DNA of 64,000 bases from an uncultured Eubacteriales bacterium (GTDB taxonomy: Bacteria > Bacillota > Clostridia > Oscillospirales > Oscillospiraceae), in NCBI GenBank assembly GCA_949283375.1, contig CASDSM010000019.1, positions 1-64,000 of the forward strand. Reading direction: 5' to 3'. Each line of letters starts with the position of its first letter. Positions within the stretch are counted from its first letter, which is position 1. The notes below the pieces were generated by a model. It was not told where the DNA came from and did no database searches. It was given only the letters and a program-made list of their open reading frames with translations. Shown in pieces: positions 58,715-64,000 of this stretch. The translations under genes and the position numbers were made by a program.

Positions 58715-61375
58715 ATGCGGGAACACAGGACCATCGCCCAGCTGCTGCGGGGGGATGCAGAGAACCATATCCTCCCCTTCTTCTGGCAGCACGGGGAGGA
58801 CGAGGCCACCCTGCGGAAATATATGGCGGCCATCTGCAACGCCAACTGTAAGGCGGTCTGCGTGGAGAGCCGCCCCCATCCGGACTTCTGCGGCCCGAAG
58901 TGGTGGGCGGATATGGATGTGATTTTAGACGAGGCCCGGAAACGGGGGATGCAGGTGTGGATTCTGGATGACAGCCACTTCCCCACCGGCTTTGCCAACG
59001 GGGCGGTGCGCACCGCCCCGGAGGAGCTGTGCCGGGAGAGCATCCTGGGCAATGCGCTGGCGCTGGACGAGACCGCAGGGCGGGTGACGCTGGACCTGCG
59101 CTCGGCGGGGCTGATGGACCCGCCCCGGCCCGACCTGCGCGACCCCATGCAGGCCTATGCCGCCCGCATCCCGCCCGGCCGCACCTTTGACCCGGCCTCC
59201 GACCGGCTGCTCTGCGTTCAGGCGGTGGGGCCGGAGGGCACGGTCACCGGCCTGCTGGGTCAGGTGGAGGGGCCGGCGCTCACCTGGGACAAGCCCGCCG
59301 GGGCCTGTACCCTCCAGGTGGTCACCGCCAGCCGCAACGCCGGGTATCACCGGGACTACATCAATATGACCGACCCGGCGAGCGTCCGCCTGCTCATTGA
59401 CGCGGTCTATGAGCCCCACTGGCAGCACTATGCCGCCGACTTCGGCTCCACCATCGCCGGGTTCTTCTCCGACGAGCCCGAGCTGGGCAACGGCCTGCTC
59501 TACGCCAAGGGGAACACCCTCGGCTGCGGGCAGGATCTCCCCTGGAGCGGGGCGCTGGAGGCCGCTCTGGAGGAGGCGCTGGGTGCCGATTGGGCCTCCT
59601 CCCTGCCCCGGCTCTTCTCTCAGGACGGGAGCGGGGAGACGGCGCGGGTCCATCTGGCCTATATGGACTGCCTGACCCGGCTGGTGGGCCGGCATTTCAG
59701 CGGGCAGCTCGGGGACTGGTGCCGGGCGCACGGGGTCCAATACATCGGCCATGTGATCGAGGACGACGGACAGCACTGCCGCACCGGCTCCAGCCTGGGC
59801 CACTACTTCCGCGGCCTGCAGGGGCAGGACATGGCAGGCATCGACGACATCGGCGGTCAGGTCCTCCCACAGGGGGAGGACAGCCCCACCCGCAACAGCA
59901 TGGGCCAGCGCCGGGACGGCACCTTCTATCACTACGGCCTTGCCACCCTTGCCGCCAGCGCCGCCGCCATCGAGCCGGGCAAGCGGGGCAACGCCATGTG
60001 CGAGATCTTCGGCAACTACGGCTGGGCGGAGGGGATCCGGCTGGAGAAATATCTCGCCGACCACTTTCTGGTGCGGGGGATCAACTACTTTGTCCCCCAT
60101 GCCTTCTCCCCCAAGGCCTTCCCCGACCAGGACTGCCCGCCCCACTTCTATGCCCACGGGCACAACCCCCAGTACCGGCACTTCGGGGCCCTGATGGCCT
60201 ATATGAACCGGGTGGCCACCCTGACCTCCGCCGGACCGCATGGCGTACAGGCGGCGGTGCTCTACCACGCCGAGGGGGAGTGGTGCGACCCGGAGGCCAT
60301 GCCCTTTGAGCGGGTGGTCCGCCCGCTCTATGACAGTCAGATCGGCTGCCACGTCCTCCCCGCCGACATCTTCTCCGCGCCGGAGCGGTATCAGACCGTG
60401 CCGGGCAGCCCGTTGACGGTGAACGGGCGGAGCTATGCCGCCTTCGTCGTCCCCGGCGGGCGGTATCTCCCCGCCGCTGCGGCCCACGGGCTCGCCAAGC
60501 TGGTCAAGGCGGGGCTGCCGGTGTTCTTTGCCGGGCGCCGGCCGGAGGCCCTCTGCGAGGGGGGCGCGCTGCCCGAGCTGCTGGAGCACTGCCCGGCGGC
60601 AGAGCCCGCCCAGCTCCCCGCCCTCCTGCGGGGCGCGGGGGTGTCCGCCCCCGTGCTGCGCCCTGCCAATGACCGGCTGCGTCTGCTGACGGTGCAGGGG
60701 GAGGCCCCCTGCGTCCTGATGACCAATGAGAGCACGGCGTCCTATACCGGCACGATCACCCTCCCCGGGCTCTCCGGCCCCTGCTTCTGGTACGACCCCT
60801 GGGCCAACCGCTGTGAGGCGGCGGAGGCGGAGGAGACCGCCGGAGGGCTGCGGGTCTCCGTCACGGTGGAGCCGCTCCACCTCCGGGTGCTGGCGCTCGG
60901 CGGACTGCCCGCAGGGGAAGCCCTCCACCGCTCTCCCGCCGCCGGGGCGGAGATCTCCCTCTCCGGCTGGACCAGGGCGGTCTGCGAGGGGGCGGAATAT
61001 CCCCACTTTGGTCCGGCGGTCCCGGTGACCCTCCCCGACCGTCTGGCGGAGGAGCAGCCGGAGTTCTCCGGCTTTGTCCGCTACGAGACAGTCTTCTGTC
61101 TCGAACAGGCCGGGCCGCTGCTGCTGGAGCTCTCCGACGCCGCAGAGGGGGTGGAGGTCTTCCTGAACGGCCGGAGCGCCGGGCTCCAGATCGTCCCCCC
61201 CTTCCGCTATGTGCTGGAGGGGCAGGCGGGAGAGAACCATCTGGCCGTCGAGGTGGCCACCACACTGGAGCGGCAGTGCTATCCCCTGCTGGAGGGCTAC
61301 CGGCGGATGACCACCCCGCCCCCCTCCGGCGGAAGCGGCCTGACAGGCAGCGCCACTCTGCATCACATCCGATAA
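58715..61375 (+). CDS. GH106-like glycoside hydrolase (putative alpha-L-rhamnosidase)
   Basis: 886 residues from the ATG at 58715 (GGGAGGGAG). The barrel begins ILPFFWQHGEDEATL; the acidic motif IAGFFSDEPELG is typical of GH106-like enzymes. The C-terminal part (about 660-860) holds beta-rich sandwich domains, one of galactose-binding type (FLNGRSAGLQIVPPFRYVLE). No signal peptide. Family assignment is by pattern; the substrate is inferred. It ends before a terminator. Confidence 0.8.
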   Translation: MREHRTIAQLLRGDAENHILPFFWQHGEDEATLRKYMAAICNANCKAVCVESRPHPDFCGPKWWADMDVILDEARKRGMQVWILDDSHFPTGFANGAVRTAPEELCRESILGNALALDETAGRVTLDLRSAGLMDPPRPDLRDPMQAYAARIPPGRTFDPASDRLLCVQAVGPEGTVTGLLGQVEGPALTWDKPAGACTLQVVTASRNAGYHRDYINMTDPASVRLLIDAVYEPHWQHYAADFGSTIAGFFSDEPELGNGLLYAKGNTLGCGQDLPWSGALEAALEEALGADWASSLPRLFSQDGSGETARVHLAYMDCLTRLVGRHFSGQLGDWCRAHGVQYIGHVIEDDGQHCRTGSSLGHYFRGLQGQDMAGIDDIGGQVLPQGEDSPTRNSMGQRRDGTFYHYGLATLAASAAAIEPGKRGNAMCEIFGNYGWAEGIRLEKYLADHFLVRGINYFVPHAFSPKAFPDQDCPPHFYAHGHNPQYRHFGALMAYMNRVATLTSAGPHGVQAAVLYHAEGEWCDPEAMPFERVVRPLYDSQIGCHVLPADIFSAPERYQTVPGSPLTVNGRSYAAFVVPGGRYLPAAAAHGLAKLVKAGLPVFFAGRRPEALCEGGALPELLEHCPAAEPAQLPALLRGAGVSAPVLRPANDRLRLLTVQGEAPCVLMTNESTASYTGTITLPGLSGPCFWYDPWANRCEAAEAEETAGGLRVSVTVEPLHLRVLALGGLPAGEALHRSPAAGAEISLSGWTRAVCEGAEYPHFGPAVPVTLPDRLAEEQPEFSGFVRYETVFCLEQAGPLLLELSDAAEGVEVFLNGRSAGLQIVPPFRYVLEGQAGENHLAVEVATTLERQCYPLLEGYRRMTTPPPSGGSGLTGSATLHHIR

Positions 61376-61387
61376 AACGCAAAAACC

Positions 61388-61421
61388 GGCCCGCCGCGGA
61401 GCATCGTCTCTGCGGCGGGCC
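61388..61421. terminator. terminator between converging glycosidase genes
   Basis: A 10-bp GC-only stem (GGCCCGCCGC at 61388-61397 with its complement at 61412-61421). The minus strand continues with GGTTTTTGC. Confidence 0.7.
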
Positions 61422-61453
61422 ATTTATCGTTGCAGTTATTTATCGTTGCAGTG
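61422..61453. repeat. tandem 16-bp repeat
   Basis: ATTTATCGTTGCAGT occurs twice head to tail at 61422 and 61438, right after the terminator stem. Probably a local duplication. Confidence 0.6.
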
Positions 61454-61474
61454 GTATACCGGCGCACGTTCTCC

Positions 61475-62938
61475 TCATCCGCCGCGCTCCGGACGGAGCG
61501 TGAACGAGAGGAAGTCCACCGCGCCGCCGCCCACATAGCGGAAATAGAGGGCGGCAGGGCTGGCGCCGAAGTCCACCCGGCATGTGCCGGTCAGGTTGGG
61601 CGGGCCGCCGGGGGCCGGGGAGAGCGCGAGCTCCGCATACCGCCGGAAGTCCGGGGTGTCTGAGACCTGCATCACCCCGCCGGAAGTCCCCCGCAGCTGG
61701 ACGGAGACGGCGGTGGGGCCGTCCAGCTGGAAATACTTGAACCCGGCCACCGCCCCATCCCTCAGATTGGCGATGTACTGGTCCCCGCTGTGTTCCCGAT
61801 CTGGGCCGGTCTGGGTAAAATAGGGGTGATTGCGCAGCTTTCTCCGGACGCCGGAGCCGTCGTACCGGCCCACCCCGTCCCTGGACCAGAGGTTGCAGGC
61901 GATCCGGGCCTCATAGCGGCCCTCTCCCCGCAGCGGACCGCCGTTGAGGCCGCAGCTGGTCACCTCCGCCTGACGGAAGGAGCCGTCCGGGTTGCGCACC
62001 AGCTTTTCAGCGCAGGCCTGGCGGGAGTAGGAGTGCCGGTTGGTCTGGCGGTGGTAGAAGATATACCAGTCTTGTCCGAGATGCAGGAGGCCGCCGTGGG
62101 TATTTCCCAGGTAATTCCGCCCCTCGCACTCCTCCCTCCGCCCGTCGAGGAAGAGGTCTCCCTGGGAGACCAGGGTGCCGCCGAAAGTGAAGTCCCGGTC
62201 CGGGTAGTGGCTCACGGCATAGCACAGCTCATGGTTGTGCCGGGAGGAGTAGACAAAGAGGTAGGTGTCCCCGTCCTTTCGGATGGAGCTGGCCTCGAAG
62301 AACTCATGCCCCGGGAAGGAGCCGGGGCCGGATTTGGGGAAGATCACCCTGGGCTCCCCCTTGAGAGTCACCATGTCCCGCTCCAGCTCGGCCACCGTGC
62401 CGCCGTCATTTCTCAGCTTCACCCCGCCGGTGGCCAAGGCGGGAGTGGGGGTGTAGAAGCCGGAGTAGAGCCAGACGCGGCCGTCATCGTCCGCCAGCAC
62501 GCCGGGGTCAAAGGGGAACTGGTCTCCTTTTTTCCGTCCCCAGAGGGTCCCGTCCGGGTGGCGGACGTGGCCGAGGAACCGGTACTTCCCCGCCGGAGTG
62601 TCGCAGACCGCCACCCCCATCAGGCCCATAAAGTCAAAGGCGTAGTAGAGGTAGTACCTGCCGTCCGGCCCCCGGCACACGTCGGGGGCGAAGAGGAGGC
62701 GCAGGCCCAGCGCGTTTTTCGGGTCCTGGTTCTTCCGGTAGATCACGCCCTCACAGCGCCAGTGGGAGAGGTCGTCCACCGGGGCGGACCAGCAGACATA
62801 GTCGTTCACGCAGAAGATGGGGGCGCCAAAGCGGTCGTGGGAGCCGTAGAGATAGACCCGGTCTCCAAAGACGTGGGGCTCCCCGTCCGGGATGTACTCC
62901 CAGGATGGGAGGAAGGGGTTGACTGCCTGTCGATGCAT
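61475..62938 (-). CDS. GH43 family glycosidase
   Basis: 487 residues from the ATG at 62938 (AAAGGAG). The first catalytic segment reads YIPDGEPHVFGDRVYLYGSHD, with Glu where many members have Asp; the other two are FAPDVCRGPDGRYYLYY and FFEASSIRKDGDTYLFVY. A beta-sandwich (about 340-487) follows. Likely arabinosidase or xylosidase type. It is on the opposite strand with its own promoter and converges on the GH106-like gene. Confidence 0.9.
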   Translation of the reverse strand: MHRQAVNPFLPSWEYIPDGEPHVFGDRVYLYGSHDRFGAPIFCVNDYVCWSAPVDDLSHWRCEGVIYRKNQDPKNALGLRLLFAPDVCRGPDGRYYLYYAFDFMGLMGVAVCDTPAGKYRFLGHVRHPDGTLWGRKKGDQFPFDPGVLADDDGRVWLYSGFYTPTPALATGGVKLRNDGGTVAELERDMVTLKGEPRVIFPKSGPGSFPGHEFFEASSIRKDGDTYLFVYSSRHNHELCYAVSHYPDRDFTFGGTLVSQGDLFLDGRREECEGRNYLGNTHGGLLHLGQDWYIFYHRQTNRHSYSRQACAEKLVRNPDGSFRQAEVTSCGLNGGPLRGEGRYEARIACNLWSRDGVGRYDGSGVRRKLRNHPYFTQTGPDREHSGDQYIANLRDGAVAGFKYFQLDGPTAVSVQLRGTSGGVMQVSDTPDFRRYAELALSPAPGGPPNLTGTCRVDFGASPAALYFRYVGGGAVDFLSFTLRPERGG

Positions 62939-62998
62939 GTTCCGCGCACTCCTTTCCCGGCCGCGCACGCCCGGGAAGACCGGCGCGGCTCTGTCTCT

Positions 62999-63027
62999 AT
63001 ACTAACGGATTTTCCCCGGCCCGGCAA
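62999..63027 (-). promoter_or_regulatory. promoter of the minus-strand GH43 gene
   Basis: TTGCCG at 63027-63022 and TAGTAT at 63004-62999, 17-bp spacer. Confidence 0.6.
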
Positions 63028-63072
63028 CAGCTTTTTGCGTCAGAGCATCGCAGCACAATGCAGCGAACCAAA

Positions 63073-63109
63073 ATGCATCGTTGACAAATGCATCGAGCTA
63101 TGATATATT
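63073..63109 (+). promoter_or_regulatory. PadR promoter with flanking ATGCATCG repeats
   Basis: TTGACA at 63081-63086 and TATATT at 63104-63109, 17-bp spacer. ATGCATCG occurs on both sides of the -35 box (63073-63080 and 63089-63096), a likely autorepression site. Confidence 0.75.
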
Positions 63110-63146
63110 AGGGGCAAATGGGGAGGCCCCCGGAAAGGAGCGCGCG

Positions 63147-63458
63147 ATGGACGGGAAACTCAGGCGCAGCTATGTGCCGATGACGGAGACGGGATTTTAT
63201 ATCCTCTTCTGCCTGCGGGAGGAGGCGCACGGCTACAACATCTCCCAGCGGGTGCAGGAGATGACGGACGGCGCGGTGCGCATCGGCGCAGGCACCATGT
63301 ACGGCACCCTCTCGCGCATGGAGAAGGACGGGCTGATCCGCTTCGTCCGCGAGGAGGGTAAGCGCAAGACCTACCGCATCACGCCGGTGGGGCAGGAGAT
63401 TTTGGACCTGGAGTGCCGCCGGATCGAGCGGCTGTACCGCAACCTGAAGGAGGGATGA
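63147..63458 (+). CDS. PadR-family transcriptional regulator
   Basis: 103 residues from the ATG at 63147 (AAAGGAG). The winged helix (TETGFYILFCLREEAHGYNISQRV and GAGTMYGTLSRMEKDGLIRFV) is typical of small PadR proteins. Coupled to the next gene by a 4-bp gap. PadR proteins usually repress their own operon, which often encodes a membrane protein, as here. Confidence 0.93.
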   Translation: MDGKLRRSYVPMTETGFYILFCLREEAHGYNISQRVQEMTDGAVRIGAGTMYGTLSRMEKDGLIRFVREEGKRKTYRITPVGQEILDLECRRIERLYRNLKEG

Positions 63459-63462
63459 GCGA

Positions 63463-64000
63463 ATGGAGCGCAGATGCTTCCGCTATTTTACACTGGCCGA
63501 CTTCCGGGAGGAGGAGGCCTTTCTCGCCCGGATGCACCGCGAGGGCTGGCGGTTTGTCCGGGTCGGCGGGATCGGGCTGTACCACTTTGCGCGCTGCGCG
63601 CCGGAGGAGTACGTCTACCGGCTGGACTTCCGGCCGGAGACCGGGGATGAGGCGGCCTATCTCCGGATGTTCGAGGACTACGGTTGGGAATTTCTCCAGA
63701 ACTTCAACCACGGCTGGTATTATTTCCGCAGGCGGAAGGCGGAGGACGGCGAGGAGGAGATCTTCAGCGACGCCGCCTCCCGCGTGGAGATGCTCCGCAG
63801 GGTCTGCCGGCGTTTCGCACTTTGCCTGGCGCTGCTGGCACTGCTCCCGCTGTACTGGTTCTGGCTGGTGCGCGGGACGGCTGCGGCCCTGCCGGTGGGG
63901 GTGTGTTACCTGGGGCTGGTGCTCGCGCTCGCGGCCTGGCTCACCTCCATCTTCCACAAGCTCCGGCGGCTGGCGCGCGAGGCGGAGCACCCGCTGCCGG
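63463..64000 (+). CDS. DUF2812 membrane protein, cut by the window edge
   Basis: At least 179 residues. The first ~100 form the DUF2812 domain (FREEEAFLARMHREGWRFVRV, YRLDFRP and FEDYGWEFLQNFNHGWYYFRR). Two membrane helices follow (about 120-160), then the sequence runs off the edge. The PadR-DUF2812 pair is common in Firmicutes, with a role in envelope stress often supposed but unproven. Confidence 0.88.
   Translation, partial: MERRCFRYFTLADFREEEAFLARMHREGWRFVRVGGIGLYHFARCAPEEYVYRLDFRPETGDEAAYLRMFEDYGWEFLQNFNHGWYYFRRRKAEDGEEEIFSDAASRVEMLRRVCRRFALCLALLALLPLYWFWLVRGTAAALPVGVCYLGLVLALAAWLTSIFHKLRRLAREAEHPLP

Overview
The window looks like a chromosomal segment of a high-GC, Gram-positive Clostridia bacterium, most like gut Oscillospiraceae. 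Signs of this are sigma-A type promoters (TTGACA/TTGCAA, 17-18 bp, TATAAT/TACAAT/TATACT), AGGAGG ribosome sites, the rpoB-rpoC pair with Firmicutes-like core sequences, DUF1292 and SCP2-type small proteins, an archaeal-type (PurO-like) IMP cyclohydrolase beside a stand-alone AICAR transformylase, and lipoprotein sugar-binding proteins with CUT1 permeases. The species cannot be named from sequence alone.

Layout. 1-6.4 kb (minus): two SWIM zinc-finger genes (one cut by the window edge), then four genes that join a common N-terminal zinc ribbon to repeat scaffolds (three SEL1 proteins and one with 2 x 7 RCC1 blades). 6.7-7.0 kb: two tRNA-Ser genes. 7.1-14.7 kb (minus): rpoC and rpoB. 15-19.7 kb: a LUD-domain protein, a secreted or anchored C39-like peptidase, an SCP2 protein with a Lys/Ala/Pro tail, and a class A penicillin-binding protein. 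19.9-28.1 kb (minus): a galactan-type utilisation locus (LacI regulator, binding lipoprotein, two permeases, an enzyme of unknown family, a tiny zinc ribbon, GH53 endo-galactanase). 28.2-33.7 kb (plus): small proteins, a probable 6S RNA, a membrane-anchored PrsA/SurA-like foldase, a multi-hairpin repeat element, a split TSUP transporter and a glycosyltransferase. 33.8-42.6 kb (plus): a purine operon purE-C-F-M-N-O-H-(DUF6054-like)-(REP transposase)-purD, preceded by a leader peptide and an attenuator-like terminator. 42.7-49.2 kb: a polytopic membrane protein, alr, a lipoprotein, nnrD, a metallophosphoesterase and a DAHP synthase. 49.3-63 kb: a second glycan locus (GH1, GPH symporter, AraC regulator, GH2, GH43, sugar isomerase-like, GH106-like, GH43). 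63.1-64 kb: PadR regulator and DUF2812 membrane protein (cut by the edge).

How the parts fit. Two plant-glycan loci give the segment a fibre-degrading character: one probably brings in galacto-oligosaccharides released by GH53, the other degrades a branched glycan with beta-glucoside, beta-galactoside, arabinoside/xyloside and possibly rhamnoside linkages. The purine operon would carry out most steps of IMP synthesis, but purK, purL/Q/S and purB are not in the window. The least explained pieces are the zinc-ribbon repeat-protein operon, the purE leader, the REP transposase that carries REP palindromes inside its own coding sequence, and the seven-hairpin element at 31.3-31.6 kb.
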